64,000 bases of DNA from Janthinobacterium rivuli (lineage in GTDB: Bacteria; Pseudomonadota; Gammaproteobacteria; Burkholderiales; Burkholderiaceae_D), in the NCBI RefSeq assembly GCF_009208735.1, contig NZ_WFLJ01000001.1, positions 372,001 to 436,000 on the forward strand. The letters run 5' to 3'. Position 1 is the stretch's first letter, and every line of letters starts with the position of its first letter. The notes beneath the pieces were generated by a model, which saw only the letters and a program-made list of their open reading frames with translations, had not been told where the DNA came from and searched no databases. Below, piece by piece: positions 35,232 through 44,125 of this stretch. Both the position numbers and the translations under genes were made by a program.

Positions 35232-35286
35232 GCTCCGCTCCCGGCAAGGGGCGGGCCAGGTGGCGCGACAAGTCAGTGTGCTTCAT
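35224..35286 (-). CDS. Possible 20-codon leader ORF before the PepSY gene
   Basis: A short reading frame begins with ATG at 35286 after a purine-rich AAGGATGGGA ribosome site and runs MKHTDLSRHL to a TAG that overlaps the PepSY start by eight bases. The order and overlap would couple translation of the two. The peptide has three histidines and no recognisable family. It lies downstream of the Fur palindrome, so it would be on the same mRNA. Whether it is translated is unknown. Confidence 0.45.
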   Translation of the reverse strand: MKHTDLSRHLARPLPGAEHA

Positions 35287-35326
35287 TCCCATCCTTCAAT
35301 CAAAGTGCATGCTGATATTTTCAAAC

Positions 35327-35347
35327 AAATGATAATGATTATCATTT
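35327..35347. promoter_or_regulatory. Perfect 21-bp Fur palindrome
   Basis: Arms AAATGATAAT and ATTATCATTT flank a central G, a perfect palindrome that contains the classical Fur core GATAATGATTATC. It stands between the divergent PepSY operon and the PNPOx-like gene and most likely represses the former when iron is plentiful. Confidence 0.93.
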
Positions 35348-35511
35348 ATTAAGTCAATACATGGGGCGCCCCGCCGGACCAGCGTTTTGTAACAGCGTTG
35401 AAACATGCTCGCGTGACGGCGACCAGGCGTGCCACTACGTAAGCTGCCGTACAGAGCCGCATGCCATACCCGCCTATGCTGTTCTTCAGGACAATCAAAC
35501 AGGAGCACAAC

Positions 35512-36009
35512 ATGCAAGCGTATTCCAGCGAACAACTGGCCAGCATCGCGGCCAGGATCAAGGATGTCAAATTCGGCATGCTGACCACTAGCGACGACAT
35601 GCGCACCCTCACCAGCCGGCCACTGACGCAGCAGCAGGTCGACAGCGAAGGGCAGATCTGGTTCTTTGTCTCGGACGATGCCGCCTACACGCGCGATTTG
35701 ATGAACAATCCGCAAGTCAACGTCAGCTTCGTCGACACGGGCGACAGCCTGTATGTGTCCGTCTGCGGCCACGCGCAGTTGCTGAAGGACCGCGCCAAGG
35801 CGGAGGAATTGTGGAGCCCGCTGGTGAAAGCGTGGTTCCCGGGCGGACTCGACGATCCGAAGCTGTCGCTGATCAAGGTGACCATCCAGTCGGCCGAATA
35901 CTGGGACAGCAGCGCCAGCAAGATGATGCAATTCTATGAAATTGCCAAGGCCGCCATCACGGGCGCGCCGCCGAAGGACTTGGGCGAGCACGGACGAGTC
36001 GACCTGTAG
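35512..36009 (+). CDS. Pyridoxamine 5'-phosphate oxidase-like general stress protein
   Basis: Split-barrel flavin-binding family protein of 165 residues, similar to the general stress protein 26 group. It starts at the ATG at 35512 with AGGAG six bases upstream. Blocks VKFGMLTTSDDMRTLTSRPL, IWFFVSDDAAYTRDLMNNP and VNVSFVDTGDSLYVSVCGHA are typical; WSPLVKAWFPGGLDDP is the helical part near the C-terminus. Members bind FMN or FAD and their substrates are unknown. It is divergent from the PepSY operon and shares the intergenic region with the Fur palindrome, which might affect it too. Confidence 0.9.
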   Translation: MQAYSSEQLASIAARIKDVKFGMLTTSDDMRTLTSRPLTQQQVDSEGQIWFFVSDDAAYTRDLMNNPQVNVSFVDTGDSLYVSVCGHAQLLKDRAKAEELWSPLVKAWFPGGLDDPKLSLIKVTIQSAEYWDSSASKMMQFYEIAKAAITGAPPKDLGEHGRVDL

Positions 36010-36022
36010 CAGGCCAAGCACA

Positions 36023-36065
36023 TTTTACCCGGGTATTATTGACTTTTAATTTAGTCCGGGTAAAA
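36023..36065. promoter_or_regulatory. Inverted repeat upstream of DUF2239 gene, candidate operator
   Basis: TTTTACCCGG (36023-36032) and CCGGGTAAAA (36056-36065) form a perfect ten-base inverted repeat with a 23-base spacer rich in A and T. The left copy is itself part of the palindrome TACCCGGGTA. The DUF2239 gene starts 32 bases downstream. No regulator is known from the sequence. Confidence 0.55.
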
Positions 36066-36097
36066 TTGCCTGCATCGTCACCCATGGAAAGCAAGAC

Positions 36098-36697
36098 ATG
36101 CACGCCCCCGCCCAACTCACCGCCTTTGCTGGCTCGCACAAAGTTGCAGCCGGCACATTACATGTCGTAGCGCAAACACTGAAGGACTTGGTGACGCGCG
36201 ATCCCGATGCGCAAATCCTCATTTTCGACGACGCCAGCGGCAGCCAGATCGACCTGAACCTGCACGGCAGCCTGGCCGATGTGCTGCAGCGCCTGCCCCA
36301 GCCACGCGCCGCGGCGCCCGCGCCGCCGGAGAGCGCACCCGCGCCCGCGCGCACGGCGGGTCGCCCGAAGCTGGGCGTGGTGGCGCGCGAAATCACCCTG
36401 CTGCCCCGTCACTGGGAATGGCTGGCGACGCAGCCGGGCGGCGCCTCGGTGGCCTTGCGCAAGCTGGTGGAACTGGCGCAGCGCGGCAGCAAGACACAGG
36501 ATGAACAACGCCAGGCGCGAGAAGCGGCGTATAAGGTCATGAATGCGCTGGCCGGCGATGCGACTGGCTTCGAGGAAGCCAGTCGCGCCCTGTTCGCGGG
36601 CAATCAACCGGCATTCCTGACGTACGTGCAGGAATGGCCTGCCGACGTGCGGGAGCACGTCTTGCAGCTGGCCCAGCGGGGATGGTCCGACAATTAA
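36098..36697 (+). CDS. DUF2239 family protein
   Basis: Cytoplasmic protein of 199 residues and unknown function. N-terminal half begins TAFAGSHKVAAGTLHVVAQT and contains LIFDDASGSQIDLNLHGS; an Ala/Pro-rich linker follows; the C-terminal half has GRPKLGVVAREITLLPRHWE, then LATQPGGASVALRKLVELA, characteristic of DUF2239. The latter segment resembles a short helical DNA- or protein-binding unit, but no activity is known. A strong inverted repeat stands just upstream. It is single, with a small opposing gene ending 16 bases past its stop. Confidence 0.88.
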   Translation: MHAPAQLTAFAGSHKVAAGTLHVVAQTLKDLVTRDPDAQILIFDDASGSQIDLNLHGSLADVLQRLPQPRAAAPAPPESAPAPARTAGRPKLGVVAREITLLPRHWEWLATQPGGASVALRKLVELAQRGSKTQDEQRQAREAAYKVMNALAGDATGFEEASRALFAGNQPAFLTYVQEWPADVREHVLQLAQRGWSDN

Positions 36698-36712
36698 GCC
36701 AACAGAAGAAGA

Positions 36713-36976
36713 TCAAACGCCCGTGCTGCCCGTGGTGTCGGGCGCATCGTCGGCGCTCTGCCGGCTCTGGCCGGCGGAGCCGGACTGGTGATGCGGCAAG
36801 CGGTCGGCGCGCCGCACTTCGCCGATGGAAAACAGATCGTCGCCGATATCGAGTCCTTGCTCGCTATCGACCAGCACAAAGTTTTCGGCCGACTCGGCCG
36901 TGCTTTGCTTGCTGCCCGCCGTGGATGGCGTGCCGCCCTGGCTATTGCCCGGTTGCGGCGTATTCGAGTTGCCCAT
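36713..36976 (-). CDS. Small hydrophilic protein of unknown function
   Basis: No family recognised. The start at 36976 (MGNSNTPQPGNSQGG) follows a GGGAGAAG ribosome site and gives 87 residues; a longer reading to 36997 would place that site inside the gene. The sequence is mostly disordered, rich in Ser, Gly, Gln, Asp and Thr, with one more ordered stretch NFVLVDSEQGLDIGDDLFSI near the middle. Composition resembles the KGG-repeat stress protein gene located about 180 bases upstream on the same strand, so a related stress role is possible. Confidence 0.6.
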   Translation of the reverse strand: MGNSNTPQPGNSQGGTPSTAGSKQSTAESAENFVLVDSEQGLDIGDDLFSIGEVRRADRLPHHQSGSAGQSRQSADDAPDTTGSTGV

Positions 36977-37103
36977 TATCTTCTCCCTGATCATCAATGC
37001 GAGTTGACTGCGAGGTGATTGCAGCTTGCCGGCGCAGCTATTTCATCATAGTCCATGCCTGCTGCATTGCATCAAAATTTTGCTACTGCAGGACAGATGC
37101 GGC

Positions 37104-37139
37104 CATGACCAGCGGCGTGCCTGCCTGCCGCTGGTCATG
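37104..37139. repeat. 13-bp perfect hairpin downstream of the KGG gene
   Basis: CATGACCAGCGGC and its exact complement enclose a ten-base loop. It lies 19 bases beyond the KGG stop codon. No T tract follows on either strand, so it may protect the mRNA end or act as a weak terminator. Confidence 0.5.
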
Positions 37140-37157
37140 TTCACTTGCCACAGCTTA

Positions 37158-37526
37158 CTACTGCTTGTTGCGCGTACCCGAGCTGGAGCCTGAGCTGGAA
37201 CCCGACCCGCCGCTTTGCTTGTTGCCGCTGTCGCGGTTGCCTTCCTGGTTCAGACTGGCATGCTCGCGCGACCCGCCGGAGCTGGCGGCGCTTTGCCGGC
37301 TGGCATCGTTCTTGTGGCTTTGGCTGCCTGCGCGGCGTGCCTCTTCCGACGTGAATTCATGCGCCGTACCCTTTTCATGCGCGGCACGTCCGCCTTCGCT
37401 GGCGATTTCGCGCTGCTGGGCGGGATCCATGGAAGCGAAGCCACGTTTGCTGGTATCGCTTTGCTTGTTACCGCCGCTGCTACTGGTTTTACTACCTTGC
37501 TGTTTATTGTCGCTCGATGTGGCCAT
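37158..37526 (-). CDS. KGG-repeat stress-induced protein
   Basis: Small, highly hydrophilic, probably disordered protein of 122 residues starting at 37526. The core KRGFASMDPAQQREIASEGG, followed by RAAHEKGTAHEFTSEEARRA, matches the stress-induced bacterial acidophilic repeat (KGG, PF10685), found in proteins induced by starvation, acid or drying. The rest is Ser, Gly, Gln, Asn and Lys-rich. It resembles plant hydrophilins in composition and may protect macromolecules. Ribosome site GGAGATCAT precedes the start. Same strand as the small hydrophilic gene downstream. Confidence 0.85.
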   Translation of the reverse strand: MATSSDNKQQGSKTSSSGGNKQSDTSKRGFASMDPAQQREIASEGGRAAHEKGTAHEFTSEEARRAGSQSHKNDASRQSAASSGGSREHASLNQEGNRDSGNKQSGGSGSSSGSSSGTRNKQ

Positions 37527-37720
37527 GATGATCTCCTTGATCGATGGAATCGGAAAACAGTGCAAACCATGCAATTCTTCCCCCTCGCATGGCAAGGGAA
37601 CCCTCATCTTAGTGCCAGCATCGGGCGCAAGAAATAGGAGGATGGCAAGAGTGCATGTAGGATGAGTCCCGCCCACGGTACCGCAGTTACTTTCAGTTTT
37701 ACACCAAAAGTACCAAACAC

Positions 37721-38395
37721 TCAGCAGTTGGCAGGGAGCGGAAAAATCGCCGCGTCGGCCGTCACGTAGACGCGCTCGCCAGCGGCTGGCCGTACCGCAT
37801 GGCCACCCGTAAAGGCGCCAAACGAGGGCAGGATGGCGCGCTGCCGGCCCAGCAGGAAACACGGCAGGCGCAAGCCGCGCCCGTCAGCGCGCAAGTGATA
37901 CACGGGATGCACATGACCCGCCAGCACATAGCCGGGCGCGACGGTATCCGGATGATGGCAGAACGACAGCTTGCCCACCTGGTGCGGCTCGTCCACCATG
38001 CCGATGCCCAGCGCGGCGGCCGGATCGCCCGCATGCGCATCGTGGTTGCCGCGCACCACCGTCAGGCGCACGTCCCGATGGCGCGCGCGCCAGGCCAGCA
38101 TGGCGGCCACGGTGGCGGCCGCATGTGCGGCGCGCGCGTGCAGAAAATCGCCGAGAAAGACGATTTCTTCGCAGGCATAAGTGGCCAGCAAGGCGTCCAG
38201 CGCCAGCAGGTTTTGCGTGGTGGTGCCGCGCGGCACGGGCACGCCCAGCGCACGAAACGCGGCCGCCTTGCCGAAATGGATGTCGGCGATGACCAGCATC
38301 TTGCGCGCCGGCCAATAGATGGCCTTGGACGCCAGCAGCCATAGCTGTTCACCGGCCAGCTCCACCACGCAGTGCGCTTGCCGCTGCCCGTTCAT
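37721..38395 (-). CDS. pdeM: Ligase-associated DNA damage response endonuclease PdeM
   Basis: Calcineurin-like metallophosphoesterase of 224 residues. Metal-binding motifs are ADIHFGK (Asp38, His40), [19 protein letters not shown] and AGHVHPVYH. It belongs to the TIGR04123 group, named for constant association with an ATP-dependent ligase, a helicase and an exonuclease. Its start overlaps the helicase stop by four bases (ATGA). Last gene of the four-gene cassette. The exact substrate is not known from the sequence. Confidence 0.92.
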   Translation of the reverse strand: MNGQRQAHCVVELAGEQLWLLASKAIYWPARKMLVIADIHFGKAAAFRALGVPVPRGTTTQNLLALDALLATYACEEIVFLGDFLHARAAHAAATVAAMLAWRARHRDVRLTVVRGNHDAHAGDPAAALGIGMVDEPHQVGKLSFCHHPDTVAPGYVLAGHVHPVYHLRADGRGLRLPCFLLGRQRAILPSFGAFTGGHAVRPAAGERVYVTADAAIFPLPANC

Positions 38396-40857
38396 GCGGC
38401 CGCCTTTTCCAGCGCGCTGACCAGCCGCGCCACCCGGTCCGACAGCTTTTCCGTCGTCAGCTGTTCGCGGAAGCGCTCGACCATCAGGCCGAAAGCAAAC
38501 GGCGAGGCGCGCTCCAACGCTTGCAGGCTGATGCTTCTGCCATGCAGCTCGCGCAAGGTGGCGCGCAAGCGCGTCAATTCCAGTTCCTGTTCCAGCACTT
38601 CGCGCTGCGCCTGCGTGAGCAGCAAATTGGCCGCATCGTGCTTGCGGAACACTTCAAAGAACAGCGAGGACGAAGCCTGCAACTGGCGCGCGCTTTTCGG
38701 CTGGCCCGGATAACCCTGGAACACGAGGCCGGCGATGCGGGCGATTTCACGGAAGCGCCGCTGCGACAGTTCCGTCGCGTTCAGGCTGGCCAGCACGTCT
38801 TCCAGCAAGTTGTCCGTGCTGAACAGGGGAAGATCGGCGCCGCTGGCGCCCGTCAACAGCGGCGCAAAGGCGATATCGTCCGCGCCCAGCAATTCAAAGC
38901 CGTAATCGTTGACGGCGATCGACAAGGTGGCCGGCTGCACGCGCGCGATGCGGTAGGCCAGCAGGGACGCCAGGCCCAGGTGCACCGAGCGCCCGGCGAA
39001 CGGATACATGAACAGGTGACGGCCTTCGCGGCTGGACAAGGTTTCAAGCAACAGGGCCGAGCGCGTGGGCAGGCTGGACCATGCCTGCTGGATGGCCAGC
39101 AGCGGCGCCAGCGCGCGCATTTCCGGTCCGCTGGCCCGCCCCTCCTGCGCCAGCTGCAACTGGTCCAGCACGGCGTGCGCCAGTTCCGACGACAGCGGCA
39201 TCTTGCCGCCCTGCCAGCGCGGCACGGCGCCGCGACTGCCCGTGGCGCGCCGCACATACGCCGTCATTTCATGCACGCGCACGAATTCCAGGATGCGTCC
39301 GCCGAACAGGAAATGGTCGCCCTGCTTCAGGCGCGCGATGAACGATTCCTCGATGCTGCCGATCCGTCCGCCGCCGAGGAATTTGACCTGGATCGCCGCC
39401 TCCGACACGATGGTGCCGATGCTCATGCGGTGGCGCCGCGCCAGCGCCACGTCCGGCACGCGGTACACGCCCTGTTCGTCCGGCAGCACGCGCCGGTATT
39501 CCGGATACACGGTCAGGCTTTGCCCGCCGCGCGCGACGAAATCGAGCGCCCATTGCCATTCGTCCAGGGTCAGGTGGCGATACGACCAGGCGCCGCGCAC
39601 TTCCTCGTGCAGGGCCGCCGACGTAAAACCGCCGCCCAGCGCGATCGTCACCAGGTGCTGCACCAGCACGTCGAGCGGCTTGTCCGGCACGGGCCGCGCT
39701 TCCAGGTGGCCCTGCGCCAGGGCAGCGCGGGCGGCGGCCGCCTCCAGCAACTCCAGGCTGTTGGTGGGCACCAGGGTGACGCGCGAAATGCGTCCCGGCG
39801 CATGGCCGCTGCGCCCGGCCCGCTGCACCAGGCGCGCGATGCCTTTCGCGCTGCCCACCTGCAGCACGCGTTCGACGGGCAGGAAATCGACGCCCAGGTC
39901 CAGGCTGGACGTGCAGACGACGGCTTTCAGCTCGCCCGACTTCAGATGCTGTTCGACCCACTCGCGCACCTCGCGGTCCAGCGAACCGTGGTGCAGCGCG
40001 ATCAGGCCCGCCCAGTCGGGCCGCGCGTCGAGCAAATGCTGGTACCACAGCTCGGCCTGCGACCGCGTATTCGTAAACACCAGGGTGGTGGCGCTGCCCT
40101 CGATCTCGGCGATCAGGGGCTGCAGCATCTGGATGCCCAAGTGCCCGCCGCAGGGAAAGCGCGTGGGGTTCAGCGGTATCAGGCTGTCGACGAGGATGCG
40201 CTTCCTGACTTTGCCTTCCACCAGCACGCCGGCGTTTTCCTCGCCCAACAAGACGTCCTGCGCCTGGCGCAAGTTGCCCAGGGTGGCCGACAGGCCCCAC
40301 GTCATCAATGCGCCATTCCAGCGGCGCAGGCGGGCCAGCGCCAGCTGCACCTGCACGCCGCGCTTGCTGCCCATCAATTCATGCCATTCGTCGACGATCA
40401 CGGTTTCCAGCAGACTGAAACGGTCCTGGGCATCCGCCTGGCTGAGCATCAGGGACAGGCTTTCCGGCGTCGTCACGAGCACCTCGGGCCAGGCCTTTGC
40501 CTGCCGCGCCCGCTGCGCGGCGCTCGTGTCGCCCGTGCGCGCCTCGATGCGCCAGCCGGGAGCGAGTTCGGCGCCGGAAGCTTGCAGGGCGCGCACGGTA
40601 TCGGCCGCCAGCGCCCGCATCGGCGTGATCCACAGCACGCGCAAGCCCTGCCTTTTCCCCTTGCGCGCCAGGCGCTCGGCGCGCAGCAAGGCGCCGAACC
40701 AGACGGCATAGGTCTTGCCGGATCCCGTGCTCGCATGCAGCAGGCCGGACTTGCCCTGCGCGCCAGCGCGCCAGACGCCACGCTGGAAGGGAAAAATCTT
40801 CCAGCCGCGCGCGGCGAACCACGCATCGATGCGCTGTGCCAGCGTGCTTTTGCTCAT
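38392..40857 (-). CDS. Ligase-associated DEXH-box helicase (Lhr-Core type)
   Basis: Superfamily 2 helicase of 821 residues. Motif I is [14 protein letters not shown], motif II is DEWHELMG, motif [12 protein letters not shown], and motif VI near [13 protein letters not shown]. After the two RecA-like domains there are winged-helix and beta-barrel-like parts typical of Lhr-Core. Family members translocate 3'-5' on single-stranded DNA. It overlaps both neighbours by four bases: the ligase stop at its start and the PdeM start at its end, so the three are translationally coupled. Confidence 0.93.
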   Translation of the reverse strand: MSKSTLAQRIDAWFAARGWKIFPFQRGVWRAGAQGKSGLLHASTGSGKTYAVWFGALLRAERLARKGKRQGLRVLWITPMRALAADTVRALQASGAELAPGWRIEARTGDTSAAQRARQAKAWPEVLVTTPESLSLMLSQADAQDRFSLLETVIVDEWHELMGSKRGVQVQLALARLRRWNGALMTWGLSATLGNLRQAQDVLLGEENAGVLVEGKVRKRILVDSLIPLNPTRFPCGGHLGIQMLQPLIAEIEGSATTLVFTNTRSQAELWYQHLLDARPDWAGLIALHHGSLDREVREWVEQHLKSGELKAVVCTSSLDLGVDFLPVERVLQVGSAKGIARLVQRAGRSGHAPGRISRVTLVPTNSLELLEAAAARAALAQGHLEARPVPDKPLDVLVQHLVTIALGGGFTSAALHEEVRGAWSYRHLTLDEWQWALDFVARGGQSLTVYPEYRRVLPDEQGVYRVPDVALARRHRMSIGTIVSEAAIQVKFLGGGRIGSIEESFIARLKQGDHFLFGGRILEFVRVHEMTAYVRRATGSRGAVPRWQGGKMPLSSELAHAVLDQLQLAQEGRASGPEMRALAPLLAIQQAWSSLPTRSALLLETLSSREGRHLFMYPFAGRSVHLGLASLLAYRIARVQPATLSIAVNDYGFELLGADDIAFAPLLTGASGADLPLFSTDNLLEDVLASLNATELSQRRFREIARIAGLVFQGYPGQPKSARQLQASSSLFFEVFRKHDAANLLLTQAQREVLEQELELTRLRATLRELHGRSISLQALERASPFAFGLMVERFREQLTTEKLSDRVARLVSALEKAAA

Positions 40858-42485
40858 GTGGTCTGGGCCAGCATGGCCTTCAGGGTGGCCAGGGTATCGG
40901 CATCGGCGATGCTCTTGTCTTCGCGCCGGCGCAGGATGCGGGGAAAGCGCACGGCGATGCCCGCCTTGTGGCGGCCGGATGCGGCGATGCCTTCGAAGCC
41001 GATCTCGAACACCATCGTCGGCTGCACGCTGCGCACGGGGCCGAATTTTTCGATCGTCGTCTTGCGGATGACGGCGTCGACCTGGCCGATTTCCACATCC
41101 GTCAAACCGGAATACGCCTTGGCGAACGGCACCAGCTTGCGTTCGCCCTCCCCGTCCTCATCCCATACGGCAAACGTGTAATCCGTGTACAGCGATGCGC
41201 GCCGGCCGTGGCCCGCCTGGGCGTAGATCAGCACGGCGTCGATGGCATACGGGGCTATTTTCCATTTCCACCAGGTGCCCACGTCCTTCGTGCGGCCCAC
41301 GCCATACGCGGCCGACACGGCCTTGAGCATCATCCCTTCCACGCCACGCGCGCGCGATTCCTCGCGGATGGCCGCCAGCGCCTCCCAGTTGGCCGCCGCG
41401 ATGCGCGGCGACAGGCGCAGCGCGGGCGCATCTACCTGCGCCACCACGCTTTCCAGCAGCGCGCGCCGTTCCAGCTGGGGCAGCTGGCGCACGTCCACGC
41501 CATCGCGTTCCAGCACATCGTAGGCCACCAGCACGGCGGGCAGCTCGGCCAGCAGCTTGGGCGACACGCTCTTGCGGCCCATGCGTTGTTGCAAGTCGGC
41601 AAATGGCGCCGGCACGTCGCCCGGCTGCCAGACGAGGATTTCGCCATCGAGCACGGTACCCTCGGGCAAAGCCAGTTGCGCCAGTTCGGGAAAGCGCTCC
41701 GTGATCAATTCCTCGCCGCGCGACCACAGCCAGTTCACACCGTCGCGGCGCAGCAGCTGCGCGCGCATGCCGTCATATTTCCATTCGACCAGCCAGGCGC
41801 CGACGTCGCCCAGTGCCGCCGGCTCCGCCTGCAGCGGGTGCGCCAGGAAGAAGGGGTAAGGCTGGCCGCCGCGCAGTGCATGTTCGCCCTCCGATGGCGC
41901 GGCGATCAGTGTGAGAAAACCCGCGCCCGTGGGACTGACCTTGCCGTCCGTCCAACCCATCAGGCGCTGGGCGATCAGCTTGCTGTCGACGGCGGCGATG
42001 GCGGCCAACGCGCGCGTCACCAGCAGTTTTGAGACGCCCACGCGAAAGCCGCCGCCGATCAGTTTGATGAGTAAAAAACGTTCGCGCGTTTCCAGTTCGT
42101 CCCAGTAGGCCAGCAAGTCGGCGCGGATGGTCTCGGGCGCCGCGCCGCGCAAGGGCGCGATGCGCCGCTCGACCCACTCGGCCAGGCCGACGTCGCTGCG
42201 CCTGGCCGGCGCGGGCAGGATCAGGGCGATGGTTTCGGCCAGGTCGCCCACGGCGTGATACGCCTCGTCGAACAGCCAGGCATCGAGGCCCGCCCTTTCG
42301 GTGGCATACTCGCGCAGCAATTTGGTGGGCACGGCCTGGCGCGGCTTGCCGCCGGCCAGGAAATACACGGCCCAGGCCGCGTTCTCGGGCGAGGCGCCGC
42401 GAAAATAGGCTTGCAGCGCCGCCAGCTTGCGGCTGGTGGAGGTGGTCTCGTCGAGCTCCGCGTACAGCCGGGCAAAGTCACGCAT
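40854..42485 (-). CDS. ATP-dependent DNA ligase (cassette type)
   Basis: Seals nicks in DNA with ATP. The start at 42485 ([16 protein letters not shown]) gives 543 residues. An N-terminal helical domain (about 1-200) precedes the nucleotidyltransferase domain with motif [11 protein letters not shown] (Lys236 accepts AMP), motif III-like LDGEILVW and motif V-like [20 protein letters not shown], then an OB-fold. This is the TIGR04120 ligase group. Separate from the NAD-dependent housekeeping ligase, which is not in the window. It overlaps the exonuclease gene by eight bases and the helicase gene by four. Confidence 0.94.
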   Translation of the reverse strand: MRDFARLYAELDETTSTSRKLAALQAYFRGASPENAAWAVYFLAGGKPRQAVPTKLLREYATERAGLDAWLFDEAYHAVGDLAETIALILPAPARRSDVGLAEWVERRIAPLRGAAPETIRADLLAYWDELETRERFLLIKLIGGGFRVGVSKLLVTRALAAIAAVDSKLIAQRLMGWTDGKVSPTGAGFLTLIAAPSEGEHALRGGQPYPFFLAHPLQAEPAALGDVGAWLVEWKYDGMRAQLLRRDGVNWLWSRGEELITERFPELAQLALPEGTVLDGEILVWQPGDVPAPFADLQQRMGRKSVSPKLLAELPAVLVAYDVLERDGVDVRQLPQLERRALLESVVAQVDAPALRLSPRIAAANWEALAAIREESRARGVEGMMLKAVSAAYGVGRTKDVGTWWKWKIAPYAIDAVLIYAQAGHGRRASLYTDYTFAVWDEDGEGERKLVPFAKAYSGLTDVEIGQVDAVIRKTTIEKFGPVRSVQPTMVFEIGFEGIAASGRHKAGIAVRFPRILRRREDKSIADADTLATLKAMLAQTT

Positions 42486-43518
42486 GGGCGAGGTCCCCCG
42501 CCGCCGTGCTTGCACCAGGCGCACCGTCATCGGCCTCGTCATCGCCATACTCCGTCTCGAAGCCGCCCGCCTGCCAGCCGTTTTGCCGCAGCCAGCGCAC
42601 CATCACGGGAATCGAGCCATGCGTGACGATGATGCGCCCGGCCTGCGTGGCCCGGATGGCTTGCATCAGGCCGGGCCAGTCGGCATGGTCGGACAGGACG
42701 AAACCCCGGTCCACGCCGCGCCGCCGGCGCGCGCCGCGCAGCAGCATCCAGCCGCTGGCGAACGCATCGCTGTAGTCGCCGAAGCGCTTCATCCACGGCG
42801 AACCGGCGGCCGATGGCGGCGCGATCACCATCGCCGTCTTCAGCGCCGCCTTGTCCATGACGTCACCCACCATGACGGTGGCGGGCAAGGCCACGCCGGA
42901 TTCGCGGTAGACCTGCGTCAAGGCCTGCGCCGCGCCATGGCAGATGATGGGGCCGATGCCGGCGTCCAGCCCCGCCAGGATGCGCTGCGCCTTGCCGAAG
43001 GCATAGCAGAACAGCACGCTGGTGCGCCCTTCGGCCGCATTCCTGCGCCACCACTGGTTGATGTCGTCATACACTTCCTGCGGCGCCTGCCAGCGGTAGA
43101 TGGGCAGGCCGAAGGTCGATTCCGTGATGAAGGTGTCGCAGCGCACGGGCTCGAACGGCGCGCACGTGGGATCGGGCTGCAGCTTGTAGTCGCCCGACGC
43201 CACCCACACTTCGCCGCCATATTCCATGCGCACCTGGGCCGAGCCCAGTACGTGGCCGGCCGGATGCAGCGAGACCGTCACGCCGTGGTGTGCGATGCTG
43301 TCGCCATACGCCAGGCCCTGGATGGATACGGCGCCCAGGCGCGCGCGCAACACCTGCTCGCCGGGTGCGGCGCACAGGTAATGCCGGTGCCCGACGCGCG
43401 CATGGTCGGCATGCGCATGCGTGATGATGGCGCGCTCGACGGGCCGCCACGGGTCGATGTAGAACTGACCCGGCACACAATACAAGCCTTCCTTGCGCAC
43501 CACCACCATGTCTGCCAT
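42478..43518 (-). CDS. Ligase-associated DNA exonuclease (beta-CASP/MBL fold)
   Basis: Metallo-beta-lactamase-fold nuclease of 346 residues, first gene of the repair cassette. The start at 43518 (MADMVVVRKEGLYCVPG) has GGGGAG upstream; a longer reading to 43545 is less likely. Zinc ligands lie in THAHADHARVG (residues 33-43), HPAGHVLGSAQ, ASGDYK, and FVLSDHADWPGL; the end carries IIVTHGSIPVMVRWLRQ. It resembles the SNM1/Pso2 repair nucleases. The stop overlaps the ligase start by eight bases. Confidence 0.92.
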   Translation of the reverse strand: MADMVVVRKEGLYCVPGQFYIDPWRPVERAIITHAHADHARVGHRHYLCAAPGEQVLRARLGAVSIQGLAYGDSIAHHGVTVSLHPAGHVLGSAQVRMEYGGEVWVASGDYKLQPDPTCAPFEPVRCDTFITESTFGLPIYRWQAPQEVYDDINQWWRRNAAEGRTSVLFCYAFGKAQRILAGLDAGIGPIICHGAAQALTQVYRESGVALPATVMVGDVMDKAALKTAMVIAPPSAAGSPWMKRFGDYSDAFASGWMLLRGARRRRGVDRGFVLSDHADWPGLMQAIRATQAGRIIVTHGSIPVMVRWLRQNGWQAGGFETEYGDDEADDGAPGASTAAGDLAHA

Positions 43519-43678
43519 GCCCCGCTCCCCACGTAAGAACCGCATTGGAATGGGCTGATTCTAGCGCGCTTGCGCCAAATCACTGTTCGACAGCGCACCA
43601 TGGTCTCAGGCGGGGACGAGGAATTGCGCCATCAAGGTATGCGTGGTGTTTTCCGGGAAGGCGCTGGTGACCTGGAAT

Positions 43679-44077
43679 TCAGGAAGCAAACAGGATGGCC
43701 CAGAACAGCATCAGCAAACCGGCAATCGACACGCACCACACGAGCGTGCGCACGACGGGCACGCCAAACGCGTACAGGGGCAGGTACAGCACGCGCGCGG
43801 CCAGGTACAGGGCGGCGCCATACAGGGTCAGCGCGCTTTCCTGCGCCGTCACGTGGGCGATCAGCACGGCGGCGGCGAACAGGGGCAGGGTTTCGAACAG
43901 GTTCGCCTGGGCCCGCTGCAAACGGCCAGTAATCTTGCCGACGGGCGGCCCGTCGCCGTCGCGCGCGCTCACGTTATAGGCCGTGCCGGTCTCGCGCGTG
44001 CGAAACAGCGCGGGTAGCAGGATTTGCACCAGCGCCAGCACGAGGGTACAGCCGAGCATCGTCAGTTCAGGGGTCAT
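43679..44077 (-). CDS. MAPEG family membrane protein
   Basis: Integral membrane protein of 132 residues with four hydrophobic segments (about 5-24, 60-80, 83-101 and 110-130). The region GRLQRAQANLFETLPLFAAA contains the conserved Arg-x-x-N-x-x-E pattern of the MAPEG family, whose eukaryotic members include microsomal glutathione transferases and leukotriene synthase. Bacterial members are poorly studied and may have glutathione transferase or peroxidase activity. It stands alone between the repair cassette and the sensor operon. Confidence 0.87.
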   Translation of the reverse strand: MTPELTMLGCTLVLALVQILLPALFRTRETGTAYNVSARDGDGPPVGKITGRLQRAQANLFETLPLFAAAVLIAHVTAQESALTLYGAALYLAARVLYLPLYAFGVPVVRTLVWCVSIAGLLMLFWAILFAS

Positions 44078-44125
44078 CCATTACCTCTGCGGGTGAGACA
44101 GGCAAGCCGTGCCGGCGCGTGCCCG

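Noticed and set aside
38521..41181. 886-codon plus-strand frame opposite the helicase
   Set aside because: Covers two real overlapping genes in antisense and has no recognisable domain.
43606..43700. Short minus-strand tail ending in EFQVTSAFPENTTHTLMAQF, after the MAPEG gene
   Set aside because: It might be a remnant of a lost gene, but it is only about 25 codons beyond the MAPEG stop and matches no family I know.
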